A model generated the notes under the pieces. The model saw nothing but the letters and a program-made list of their open reading frames with translations, was not told the origin of the DNA and searched no databases. A stretch of DNA of 51,807 nt from DASXSB01 sp036506275 (GTDB taxonomy: Bacteria > Methylomirabilota > Methylomirabilia > Rokubacteriales > CSP1-6), in NCBI GenBank assembly GCA_036506275.1, contig DASXSB010000017.1, positions 1 to 51,807 on the forward strand. Reading direction: 5' to 3'. Shown piece after piece: positions 40,782 to 49,252 of this stretch. Each line of letters begins with the position of its first letter. Position 1 is the first letter of the stretch. The position numbers and the translations under genes are program-made.

Positions 40782-42596
40782 GTGCAGATCCACGACGTGA
40801 TCGTCATCGGTGCCGGCCACGCCGGCTGCGAAGCTGCCCTCGCCGCCGCCCGCATGGGCTGCCGTACGTTGCTCCTCACCATGAACCTCGACGGCATCGG
40901 GCAGATGTCGTGCAATCCCGCCATCGGCGGCACCGCCAAGGGCCACCTCGTGCGCGAGATCGACGCCCTCGGGGGCGAGATGGGACGCGCCACCGACCGC
41001 GCCGCCATCCAGCTCAAGACCCTCAACGTGTCCCGCGGGCCCGCCGTGCGCGCCACGCGCGCGCAATGCGACCGCGCTCGCTACCGCGCCCGCATGAAGC
41101 AGACGGTGGAGAGCGAGCCGCGCCTGGACGTGCGACAGGCGCAGGCGGCGCGCTTCGTCGTCGAGCGCGGGCGCGTGGTCGGTGTCGAGGACGCGATCGG
41201 GGTTCGCCATCGCGCGCGCGCGGTGGTGGTGACCACGGGCACGTTCCTGCGCGGCCTCGTCCACGTGGGCCTCAATCGCCAGAGCGCCGGACGCGCGGGC
41301 GAGTTCGCGGCGGTGGACCTCTCGCACGCGCTCGCGGACCTCGGCCTCGCCCTCGGGCGCTTGAAGACGGGAACGTCGCCCCGGCTCCGCGGCGGGACGA
41401 TCGCCTACGAGCGCCTGGAAGCCCACGGCGGCGACGCCGACGCGCGCCCGTTCCACTGGGCGACGGCGCGGCTGCCGCTGCCGCAAATCCTCTGTCACGC
41501 GACGTACACGACCGCGCGCACGCACGCGATCATTCGCGCGAACCTGGATCGCTCGCCGCTCTACTCCGGCGTCATCGACGCCACCGGCGTGCGCTACTGT
41601 CCCTCCATCGAGGACAAGGTCGTCCGTTTCGCTGACCGCGAGCGACATCAGGTGATCCTGGAGCCGGACGGGCTCGACACCGAGGAGGTCTACGCCAACG
41701 GCATCTCCACGAGTCTGCCCCTCGACGCCCAGGAGGAGCTCGTGCGCTCCATTCCGGGGCTCGAGCGCGCGGAGATCATGCGTCCGGGCTACGCCATCGA
41801 GTACGACTTCGTTCATCCGACGCAGCTCGCGTCCACCCTCGAGTGCCGCGACGTCCCCGGGCTCTACCTGGCCGGACAGATCAACGGCACCACGGGCTAC
41901 GAGGAAGCGGCGGCGCTCGGCCTGTGGGCGGGGATCAACGCCGCCTGCGCCGTGCAGGAGCGGGAGGCGTTCCTGCTCGATCGTTCCCAGGCCTACATGG
42001 CGGTGCTCGTCGACGACCTCGTGACCAAGGGGACGCTGGAGCCGTATCGCATGTTCACGTCGCGCGCGGAGTATCGTCTCCTCCTGCGCGAGGACAACGC
42101 CGATCTCCGTCTCACCGACGCCGGCCACCGTCTCGGTCTCGTCTCCGGCGCCCGTCGCGACGCGGTCGACGCGCGCCGCCGTGAGGTCGAGGGCGCGCTC
42201 GCGCGGTTGCGCGAGCGCCGCGTGAACGGCGCCGCCTTGTTCCAGGTGCTCTGTCGTCCCGACGTCGGCTACGCGGACATCGTCCGTCTCGATCCCGAAG
42301 CGCGGGTGGACGCCGACGTGGCGCGGCAGGTGGAGGTGGCGGCCAAGTACGAGGGCTACATCCGCCGCATGCGCGACGAGGTGGATCGATTCAAGGAGAT
42401 GGAGCAGGCTCTCATCCCGTCCGCGCTCGACTACGCGAGCGTGCCCGGACTCTCCACGGAGATCCGGGAGCGGCTGGCGGCCGTGCGGCCTCGCTCGCTC
42501 GGCCAGGCGTCGCGCGTGCCGGGCGTCACCCCCGCCGCCATCGCGATCCTCGCGGTGTGGTGTCGCCGTCTGCAGCCGGTGGCGGCCGCCTGGTGA
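40782..42596 (+). CDS. mnmG: MnmG (GidA), tRNA uridine-34 modification enzyme
   Basis: FAD-dependent subunit of MnmEG, which places the carboxymethylaminomethyl group on wobble uridine of certain tRNAs. The 604 aa show the FAD motif GAGHAGCEAALAAARMG, the NPAIGGTAKGHLVREIDALGG segment, RGPAVRATRAQCDR, VVTTGTFL and the YDFVHPTQL plus AGQINGTTGYEEAAALG motifs. The C-terminal helical tRNA-binding region is slightly short. GTG start at 40782. The stop overlaps the MFS gene start (GTGA). The usual neighbour rsmG is absent here. Confidence 0.96.
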   Translation: MQIHDVIVIGAGHAGCEAALAAARMGCRTLLLTMNLDGIGQMSCNPAIGGTAKGHLVREIDALGGEMGRATDRAAIQLKTLNVSRGPAVRATRAQCDRARYRARMKQTVESEPRLDVRQAQAARFVVERGRVVGVEDAIGVRHRARAVVVTTGTFLRGLVHVGLNRQSAGRAGEFAAVDLSHALADLGLALGRLKTGTSPRLRGGTIAYERLEAHGGDADARPFHWATARLPLPQILCHATYTTARTHAIIRANLDRSPLYSGVIDATGVRYCPSIEDKVVRFADRERHQVILEPDGLDTEEVYANGISTSLPLDAQEELVRSIPGLERAEIMRPGYAIEYDFVHPTQLASTLECRDVPGLYLAGQINGTTGYEEAAALGLWAGINAACAVQEREAFLLDRSQAYMAVLVDDLVTKGTLEPYRMFTSRAEYRLLLREDNADLRLTDAGHRLGLVSGARRDAVDARRREVEGALARLRERRVNGAALFQVLCRPDVGYADIVRLDPEARVDADVARQVEVAAKYEGYIRRMRDEVDRFKEMEQALIPSALDYASVPGLSTEIRERLAAVRPRSLGQASRVPGVTPAAIAILAVWCRRLQPVAAAW

Positions 42597-43930
42597 CCGC
42601 CCCCGCGCTGCCGATGCGGGGCAGGTGGTTGATGTGGGGAATCCCGGTCGCGCTGTTCTTCATCGGCTTCTTTCATCGTGCCGCGCCCGGGGTCATCACG
42701 CGCGACCTCATGGACTCGTTCGGTCTGAGCGCGGCCGCGGTGGGCGCGCTCTCCGCCGCCTACTTCTACACGTACGCGGCCTTGATGGTGCCGGCCGGTC
42801 TCCTGATCGACGCCTACGGGGCACGCTACGCGCTGGCGGTGGGCGGCGCGGTCATGGGTCTCGGGGCGCTGGCGATGGGGCTGGCGACGGCGCTTCCCGT
42901 CCTTTTCGCGGGCCGCCTCGTCGTCGGCCTCGGCGCTACCGTGACCTTCGTGGGAACGCTCAAGATCGCCGCCGCCTGGTTTCCGCCCTCGCGCTTCGCC
43001 ACGCTCTCCGCGCTCACGGCCACGGTGGGGGTGCTGGCCGCCATCGTCGCCACCTACCCGCTGGCGGCGCTGGTGGCGCTGGCGGGGTGGCGCGCCGCCT
43101 TCGATCTCGTGGGGTTGGTCACGCTGGTGGGCGCCGTCCTCTGTCTCACGCTGGTGCGCGATCGTCCGCCCGGGGGCGGGGTCTCGACGGCGCCCGCCCT
43201 GGGCGCGCGGGCGGTGGTTCGGGGCACGGCGCAGGTCCTCCGGAATCCCCGCACCTGGCCGCCGTTTCTTGCCTTTTTCTGCTACTACTGCGCCCTCGGC
43301 AACCTCATGCTGTGGATAGTGCCTTTCTTGCAGGATACCTACGGACTGTCGACACCCCGGGCCGCGGCGTACGCGACCGCTCCCGGCATCGCGCTGATCT
43401 TTTCCGCGCCGCTGACCGGTTACCTGTCCGACGCCGTGTGGCACCGCCGCAAAGCGCCCTACGCGATCCTCTCCGCGGCGCACTTCCTGGTGTGGACGGT
43501 CTTCGTGCTCACGCTCGGCTCCGTCTCGCTCGCGGGCGTGTACGGACTGCTGTTCGTCATCGGCTTGTGCGCGGGATCCTTCGTTCTGACGTGGCCGATC
43601 GGTCGCGAAGTGAATCCGCCCACCCTGGCGGGGGTCGCGGTGGCGGTGGTGAACTTCGGTGGCTTCCTCGGCGCCGCCGTCACCCAGGCACCGATCGGAG
43701 CCGTGCTCGATGCGCGCTGGACGGGCACGATGACGGCCGGCGCGCGCGTGTATCCGGTGTCGGCGTACCAGACGGCGTTCGGCATCTGCACCGTCTTTCT
43801 CCTCGGCTCGATGCTGCTGTCCCTGCTCGTGCAGGAGACCCGCGGCGAGAACGTCTACGAGCAGGCCCGCGGGGGGCGGGGAACGGGATGGTGGCGACGG
43901 GAGCGGACGCGTGAGGCTCCCGAGCGCTGA
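42593..43930 (+). CDS. Major facilitator superfamily transporter
   Basis: A 445-aa, twelve-helix MFS carrier. The motif after the second helix (LIDAYGARYALAVGG) is the MFS A-like loop; other markers are GRLVVGLGATVTFVGTLKIAAAWFPPSRFATLSAL and YLSDAVWHRRKAPY between helices 8 and 9. The profile resembles the FucP/NarK-type or phthalate-type MFS groups, but the substrate is not evident. GTG at 42593 overlaps the mnmG stop. The C-terminus is a hydrophilic tail ending EAPER. Confidence 0.88.
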   Translation: MTAPALPMRGRWLMWGIPVALFFIGFFHRAAPGVITRDLMDSFGLSAAAVGALSAAYFYTYAALMVPAGLLIDAYGARYALAVGGAVMGLGALAMGLATALPVLFAGRLVVGLGATVTFVGTLKIAAAWFPPSRFATLSALTATVGVLAAIVATYPLAALVALAGWRAAFDLVGLVTLVGAVLCLTLVRDRPPGGGVSTAPALGARAVVRGTAQVLRNPRTWPPFLAFFCYYCALGNLMLWIVPFLQDTYGLSTPRAAAYATAPGIALIFSAPLTGYLSDAVWHRRKAPYAILSAAHFLVWTVFVLTLGSVSLAGVYGLLFVIGLCAGSFVLTWPIGREVNPPTLAGVAVAVVNFGGFLGAAVTQAPIGAVLDARWTGTMTAGARVYPVSAYQTAFGICTVFLLGSMLLSLLVQETRGENVYEQARGGRGTGWWRRERTREAPER

Positions 43931-43969
43931 GCGCGCGCGGCGCGGACCGCGGATGGCGGTGAGGGCGGC

Positions 43970-45415
43970 GTGCGCCTAGCCTCGAAGATCTTCCTCACGT
44001 CGTCGCTGGTGATCGTCGTGCTGGTGGGCGTGGGCGCGCTCGGCTTGCGCGCGGTGGGCCGCCTCGTGTCCGTCAACCGCGAGATCAGCACCCACAGCGT
44101 GCCCGCCCTTCGTCTGGGCGCGTCGTTGCGCGAGGCCCTCGCCTCCCTCGCGCGCGTGGAAGCGCGCGCGCTCGTGCTGCGCGACGCGCGCTTCGCCGCC
44201 CTCTGGGACGAGGCGGCCGCGCGCGTGGACGACGACCTCGCCCACCTCCAGCACGTCATCACCACCGAGCGCGAGCGCGTGCGATGGGAGGACGCCCGCG
44301 CCGCCTTCGACGCCTACCGCGACGTGGTGGCGCGCGAGCGCGCCCTCGTCCGCCGCCGGGACCACGCGGGCGCGTTGCGGCTCGCGGAGAGCGAGGGCCG
44401 CGCGCGGCGCGAGCGCGTGGAGGTGAGCCTCGAGAATCTCATGAAGGCGACGGAGGCGGCCGTCTCCGCGAAGCAGGTGGAAGCGGCCCGGCTCGAGCGC
44501 CGCACGTGGACGGCCGTCGTCCTCGCGCTCGGGGCCGCGCTCGCCCTCGCCCTCGTCGGCACCGGCTTCATCGCGTGGCGCATGACGCGCTCCCTCCGTC
44601 GCCTCTCGGAAGCCACCGCCGCCGTGGCCGCCGGCGAGTTCCACGACCTGATCGAGGTGAAGGACCGCGACGAGGTGGGCGCCCTCGCCCGCTCCTTCAA
44701 CGCCATGACGGTGAAGCTCCAGCAGATCGACCGGATGAAGGAGGAATTCTTCGCCACCATCTCCCACGAGTTGCGGTCGCCCCTCACGTCGGTGCGCGAG
44801 GCCGCGCACCTTCTCGCCGACGAGGTGCCGGGCCCGCTCACCGCCAAGCAGGCGCGGCTGGTGGGGATCATCGGATCCAGCAGCGATCGTCTGCTCGGAC
44901 TCGTGAACCGGATCCTCGATCTCGCGCGCCTGCGCGCGGGGCTCCTGTCGCTCGAGCGCGAGCGAGTCGACCTGGAGCGGGTGGTGGCGCGCGGCGTGGA
45001 CGAGCTGCGGCCCCAGGCGGAGGAGGCGGGGGTGAGCCTCGCCCGCGAACGCATCGGCGACGACTTCGTCTTCATCGGCGACGAGGAGCGTCTCGTGCAA
45101 GTGGTGGTCAACCTCGTGAGCAACGCCGTGCGCTTCACGCCCCGCGGGGGCAACGTGCACGTCCGCCTCCTCGACGCCGGGCCCGAGATCGAGATCCACG
45201 TCGAGGACACCGGGATCGGCATCGCGGCGAGCGCGCTGCCCGGGATCTTCGAGCCCTACCGTCAGGCGCATCGCCAGCGCGGCGGCACCGGGCTCGGCCT
45301 CGCCATCGTGCGCAGCGTCGTGCAGGGCCACGGCGGCCACGTCACGGCGGAGTCGAACGAAGGCAAGGGCAGCCGCTTCACGGTCCTGCTGCCGCGCCGA
45401 CGGGGCGCGGCGTGA
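43970..45415 (+). CDS. Membrane sensor histidine kinase (QseE/GlrK-like)
   Basis: A two-membrane-segment sensor (about 7-29 and 182-204) with a helical periplasmic domain between. HAMP (about 205-255) is followed by a HisKA domain with EEFFATISHELRSPLTS (phospho-acceptor H266) and a HATPase domain with NLVSNAVRFTP, EDTGIGIAASALPGIFEPYRQAH and GGTGLGLAIVRSVVQGHGG. Architecture and the following lipoprotein and sigma-54 activator genes resemble QseE-QseG-QseF. The signal is unknown. GTG start. The stop overlaps the next start by GTGA. Confidence 0.93.
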   Translation: MRLASKIFLTSSLVIVVLVGVGALGLRAVGRLVSVNREISTHSVPALRLGASLREALASLARVEARALVLRDARFAALWDEAAARVDDDLAHLQHVITTERERVRWEDARAAFDAYRDVVARERALVRRRDHAGALRLAESEGRARRERVEVSLENLMKATEAAVSAKQVEAARLERRTWTAVVLALGAALALALVGTGFIAWRMTRSLRRLSEATAAVAAGEFHDLIEVKDRDEVGALARSFNAMTVKLQQIDRMKEEFFATISHELRSPLTSVREAAHLLADEVPGPLTAKQARLVGIIGSSSDRLLGLVNRILDLARLRAGLLSLERERVDLERVVARGVDELRPQAEEAGVSLARERIGDDFVFIGDEERLVQVVVNLVSNAVRFTPRGGNVHVRLLDAGPEIEIHVEDTGIGIAASALPGIFEPYRQAHRQRGGTGLGLAIVRSVVQGHGGHVTAESNEGKGSRFTVLLPRRRGAA

Positions 45416-45813
45416 GACCGTCGTTCGCGGCCGCCCTCTCGCTCGCGCTCGCCCTCGGCGGCTGCGCGTCGTGGTCGGCCCGGCATCAGAGCCACGCCCT
45501 CCTGGAGGAGGCGGACCGGCGGCTGGAGCGGCTCGATTACCTCGGCGCCCTCGAGGCGTACGACGAAATCCTGTTGCGCTACCCCGACAGCGCCGGCGCC
45601 ACGCGCGCGCGCGCCCGTCGCGAGCCGCTCGTCGAAGCCGCGCGTCTGCGCGCCGTCATCGCCGCCCGCGAGGCGGAGATCCTGCGCCTGCGCGAAGAGG
45701 TTGGCCGCCGGCAAGCCGACGTCGCGCGGCTCGCCGGTGAGGCGGAGCAGCTCCGCGCCGACCTGGAGCAGCTCAAGAAGATCGACCTCCGCCTGGAGCG
45801 TCCACGCCGATGA
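45412..45813 (+). CDS. QseG-like lipoprotein
   Basis: A 133-aa protein with a lipoprotein signal (LALGGC, acylated Cys18) and a helical body: ALLEEADRRLERLDYLGALEAYDEIL and a heptad-like VIAAREAEILRLREEVGRR coiled segment. QseG in enterobacteria is an outer-membrane lipoprotein between the QseE kinase and QseF regulator genes and tunes the kinase. This gene has the same position and size class, but sequence similarity to QseG cannot be shown here. It overlaps the upstream gene (GTGA) and the downstream gene (ATGA). Confidence 0.78.
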   Translation: MRPSFAAALSLALALGGCASWSARHQSHALLEEADRRLERLDYLGALEAYDEILLRYPDSAGATRARARREPLVEAARLRAVIAAREAEILRLREEVGRRQADVARLAGEAEQLRADLEQLKKIDLRLERPRR

Positions 45814-47321
45814 AGGGGCGCGTGCTCGTGGTCGATGACGATGGCGCCATCCTGGAAGTGCTGGAGATGCGGCTGGGGGCCATGGGCTTCGACGTGACGG
45901 CGACGGGCGATCCCTTGCGCGCGCTGGAGACGGTCGCCGACGCCCGCTACGACCTCGCCCTCCTCGACCTCCGCATGGACCCCATGGATGGCATCGCGCT
46001 CATGGAGGCGATCCACCAGAAGCATCCACGGCTGCCCGTGCTCATCATGACCGCGCACGGGACGATCGAAACCGCCGTGGATGCCGTGCAGCGCGGCGCT
46101 TTCGACTACCTCACGAAGCCGTTCGTGAAAGACGAGCTGCGGGCCAAGATCGCGCGCGCGCTGTCGGTGCGGCGGTGGGCGCGCGACCGCGAGCGACTCT
46201 TGTCGGTGGGCGAGGTGCTTGCATCCTCGGGGATGATGGAACGCGTGCTGGATGCGGTGGCGCAGGCGGCGGTGGAGACCACGGAGGCGGAGCGCTGCGT
46301 GGTGTTCCAGCTCGAGCAGGGGCGGCTCGTGCCCATGGCGAGCGCGGGCGCGCCGCCGGCGTCGTGGGACGCGCTGCAGCGGGCGGCCTCGCTCGCGATG
46401 CAGAAGGGCGTTCCCACCACCATGCCGCGGTCGGACGGGCGCCTGATGGTGGCGGCGCCGCTCGTCGTCCAGCGCGGGCCCGCGGGCGCGCTCGTCATCG
46501 AAACGCCGGCCCGGGTGGAGCCGAGCGACGAGGACCTCGACCTCCTCGCGCTCTTCTCGGCGCAGGCGGCGGTGGCCATTCGCAACACGCACGAGCTCCA
46601 GCGCCTGCGCAGCGGCGCCCTCGCCGCCCTCGGACGCATGGCGACCCAGGTCGCCCACGAGCTGAAGAATCCGCTGGCGGGACTGCGGCTCTACGCGCGC
46701 CACCTGGAGCAGCGCCTCGACCGCACGCGCGACGGCGAGGGCGCGGAGGTCGCGCGCAAGATTTCGGCCGCCGTCGACCACCTCGCCGGCGTCGTGTCCG
46801 AGATCACCGCCTTCGGCCGCCCCCCCGAGCTCCAGCGCGCGCCCACGGCCCTCCACGAGCTGCTCGACGAGTGCCTTGCCTTCGCGCGCGCGCGCCGGCC
46901 CGACGACGCCATCGAGGTCGTGTGCGAGTACGATCCGATGCTGCCGCCGACGGTCCTCGACGTGCGCGAGATGCGCAAGGCGCTCCTGAACCTCATCCTG
47001 AACGGGCTGGAGGCGCTGGAGGGCGGCGGCCGTCTCACCGTCCGCACCCAGTACGCCGCCGACGCCGGCCTCGTCGTCATCGCCATCGAGGACACGGGGC
47101 TGGGGATGACGGAGGAAACGGTCTCCCGCATGTTCGACCTCTTCTTCACGACCAAGCCGGAGGGAACCGGTCTCGGGATGGCCATCGCGCGCTCCGTGAT
47201 CGACCTCCACGGGGGCGAGCTCGCGATCTTCAGCGCGCCCGGCAAGGGCACGCGCGTGGTCATCAGGCTTCCCCGCGACGGGCGCGGCGCCGCCGGCGCG
47301 GAGAGCGAAGGCGGGTCGTGA
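45810..47321 (+). CDS. Receiver-GAF-histidine kinase hybrid
   Basis: A 503-aa soluble signalling protein with an N-terminal receiver (phospho-acceptor D53 in LLDLRMDPMDG, lysine in TKPF) and a GAF-like domain (about 140-265). A HisKA follows with QVAHELKNPLAG (H283), and an NtrB-type HATPase with NLILNGLEALEGGG, EDTGLGMTEE and FFTTKPEGTGLGMAIARS. The receiver may take phosphate from the upstream kinase and the kinase domain pass it to the downstream sigma-54 activator, forming a relay. The HATPase type with ELKNPLAG is that of soluble kinases paired with NtrC-type regulators. ATGA overlap upstream, GTGA downstream. Confidence 0.9.
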   Translation: MKGRVLVVDDDGAILEVLEMRLGAMGFDVTATGDPLRALETVADARYDLALLDLRMDPMDGIALMEAIHQKHPRLPVLIMTAHGTIETAVDAVQRGAFDYLTKPFVKDELRAKIARALSVRRWARDRERLLSVGEVLASSGMMERVLDAVAQAAVETTEAERCVVFQLEQGRLVPMASAGAPPASWDALQRAASLAMQKGVPTTMPRSDGRLMVAAPLVVQRGPAGALVIETPARVEPSDEDLDLLALFSAQAAVAIRNTHELQRLRSGALAALGRMATQVAHELKNPLAGLRLYARHLEQRLDRTRDGEGAEVARKISAAVDHLAGVVSEITAFGRPPELQRAPTALHELLDECLAFARARRPDDAIEVVCEYDPMLPPTVLDVREMRKALLNLILNGLEALEGGGRLTVRTQYAADAGLVVIAIEDTGLGMTEETVSRMFDLFFTTKPEGTGLGMAIARSVIDLHGGELAIFSAPGKGTRVVIRLPRDGRGAAGAESEGGS

Positions 47322-48700
47322 AGCGCGCGTCGGTGCTCGTGGTCGACGACGAGGCGACGATCGCGGACGGCTTGCGGCTCACGCTGGAGGCGGAGGGCTA
47401 TTCGGTCCGCATCGCGGGGAGCGTCCACACCGCGCTCTCCGCCATCGCGCAGACGGACGCCGAGGCCGCCATCGTCGACCTCATGCTTCCCGACGGCGAC
47501 GGCCTCGCCCTCACGCGGGAGCTGAAGAAGCGCGATCCCTTCCTGGAGGTCATCGTCATCACCGCCTATGGCTCGGTGCGGAAGGCGATGGAGGCGACGA
47601 AGGGCGCGGGCGCCTACTACGTGCTCGAGAAGCCGTTCGACCCCGACGAGGTCCTGGCCCTGCTCGGCACCGCCCTCGAGCACCGGAAGCTCCTCGCCGA
47701 GAACTCGGATCTCAAGCGACGCCTCGCGGAGCAGACGGCGGACAGCGAGATCATCGGGAGCGCGCCCAGCATGCAGCGCGTGATGGAGACGGTGGCGTCG
47801 GTGGCGGACGCCGACGCCAACGTGCTCATCGTGGGCGAGAGCGGGACGGGCAAGGAGCTCATCGCCAACGCGCTTCATCAGCAGAGTAGCCGACGCGACG
47901 GTCCCTGGATCAAGATCAACTGCGCAGCCCTCCCGAAAGAGCTGATCGAGTCCGAGCTGTTCGGCCACATGAAGGGCGCGTTCACGGGCGCCACCCAGGA
48001 GAAGACCGGTCTCCTGGAAGAGGCGCACCGCGGCTCGTTGCTCCTCGACGAGATCACGGAGATGCCGGTCGACCTCCAGCCGAAGCTCCTGCGCGTTCTC
48101 GAGGAGCGCGTCGTGCGCCGGCTCGGGAGCGCGAAGTCGGTGGCCGTCGACTTCCGGCTCATCTCCTCGAGCAACCGGAATCCCGAGTACGCCGTGCGCG
48201 AGGGGCAACTCCGCCAGGACCTCTACTTCCGCATCAACACGGTGGCGATCCAGGTCCCGCCCCTCCGCGACCGCCGCGACGACATCCCCATCCTTGTGCG
48301 CGCGTTCCTCGACCGTTATCGCGCCAAGCACGCGCGTCGCGTCGACGGCATCGATCCCGAGGCGTACCGCCGGCTCCTCACCTATCCGTGGCCCGGCAAC
48401 GTCCGCGAGCTCCAGCACGCGATCGAGCGGGCGGTGCTGGTGGGCCGCACCAACGAGATCACGGTGACGGATCTGCCGGAGGCGCTCCAGGCGGCCAGCG
48501 GCGAGGGCGGCAGCGCGGGAGCGATCGTCCCCTCGGAAGTGCCGTCGGGATCCCTGGAGGAGATCGAGCGCGCCTCGATTCTCAAGGCCCTCGACCAGAC
48601 GCGCTGGAACAAGCAAGCGGCGGCGGCCCTCCTCGGCCTCCGCCGTCCCACGCTGTACTCGAAGATGCGGAAGCACAACATCCCCCAGCGCCGCGCCTGA
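47318..48700 (+). CDS. NtrC-family sigma-54-dependent response regulator
   Basis: A 460-aa activator of RpoN promoters. Receiver with VVDDE and D54 in AIVDLMLPDG; AAA+ domain with Walker A GESGTGKE (about G173) and the sigma-54 contact loop GAFTGA at 220-225, plus LLLDEITEMP; then a FIS-type HTH (about 415-455) with ASILKALDQTRWNKQAAAALLG. Co-encoded kinases should phosphorylate it. Three candidate sigma-54 promoters lie in this window, including one 139 bp downstream before the PII gene. GTG start overlaps the previous stop. Confidence 0.95.
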   Translation: MKRASVLVVDDEATIADGLRLTLEAEGYSVRIAGSVHTALSAIAQTDAEAAIVDLMLPDGDGLALTRELKKRDPFLEVIVITAYGSVRKAMEATKGAGAYYVLEKPFDPDEVLALLGTALEHRKLLAENSDLKRRLAEQTADSEIIGSAPSMQRVMETVASVADADANVLIVGESGTGKELIANALHQQSSRRDGPWIKINCAALPKELIESELFGHMKGAFTGATQEKTGLLEEAHRGSLLLDEITEMPVDLQPKLLRVLEERVVRRLGSAKSVAVDFRLISSSNRNPEYAVREGQLRQDLYFRINTVAIQVPPLRDRRDDIPILVRAFLDRYRAKHARRVDGIDPEAYRRLLTYPWPGNVRELQHAIERAVLVGRTNEITVTDLPEALQAASGEGGSAGAIVPSEVPSGSLEEIERASILKALDQTRWNKQAAAALLGLRRPTLYSKMRKHNIPQRRA

Positions 48701-48838
48701 GCGCACCTCCTCGGCGTCGCCCACGGCGCGAGCAGGGTCGCCACGGCTGCCTATTTGGTGGGCAACGGGCGATGCCTCCACGGTCGCGCCGCCGCCCTAA
48801 GTCACCGACTTTCCGGCTCCACCGACGCGGCGAGGGCG

Positions 48839-48854
48839 CGGCATGTCCGTTGCT
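48839..48854 (+). promoter_or_regulatory. Sigma-54 promoter of the PII-amt genes
   Basis: CGGCATG-TCCG-TTGCT matches TGGCACG-N4-TTGCW in all but two defined positions and keeps GG-N10-GC. The predicted start near 48865 leaves a leader of about 15 nt that includes GGGAGG. In many proteobacteria glnK-amtB is RpoN/NtrC-controlled. The rest of the 179-bp gap from 48701 shows no other clear element. Confidence 0.7.
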
Positions 48855-48879
48855 TCGAGCGGCGCCGGGAGGGTGCGCG

Positions 48880-49218
48880 ATGAAAAAGATCGAAGCGATC
48901 ATCAAGCCGTTCAAGCTCGACGATCTCAAGGAGGCGCTCACGGGCATCGGGGTCATCGGCATGACGGTCTCGGAGGTCCGCGGCTTCGGTCGGCAGAAGG
49001 GGCACACCGAGCTCTACCGTGGTGGTGAGTACACGGTCGACTTCCTGCCGAAGATCAAGGTCGAGATCGTCGTCCCCGACCATCTGGTGGACAAGGTCTC
49101 CGACGTCATCGCGCGCGCCGCCAAGACCGGGAACATCGGAGACGGGAAGATCTTCGTGCACCCCGTGGAGTCCGCCGTTCGCATCCGCACCGGCGAGCGT
49201 GACGAAAGCGCGCTGTAG
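48880..49218 (+). CDS. glnK: PII nitrogen regulatory protein (GlnB/GlnK)
   Basis: A 112-aa trimeric PII signal protein that reports nitrogen and energy status and binds AmtB, NtrB or adenylyltransferase. MKKIEAIIKPFKLDDLKEAL at the start, the T-loop GFGRQKGHTELYRGGEYTVDF with the modifiable Tyr51, and the C-terminal KTGNIGDGKIFV motif are all present. The adjacent amt gene supports a GlnK role, though GlnB cannot be excluded by sequence. GGGAGG precedes the ATG. A sigma-54 promoter lies upstream. Confidence 0.95.
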   Translation: MKKIEAIIKPFKLDDLKEALTGIGVIGMTVSEVRGFGRQKGHTELYRGGEYTVDFLPKIKVEIVVPDHLVDKVSDVIARAAKTGNIGDGKIFVHPVESAVRIRTGERDESAL

Positions 49219-49252
49219 AACACGCGCTCCAGGCCGGACAAAGGAGAACGCC

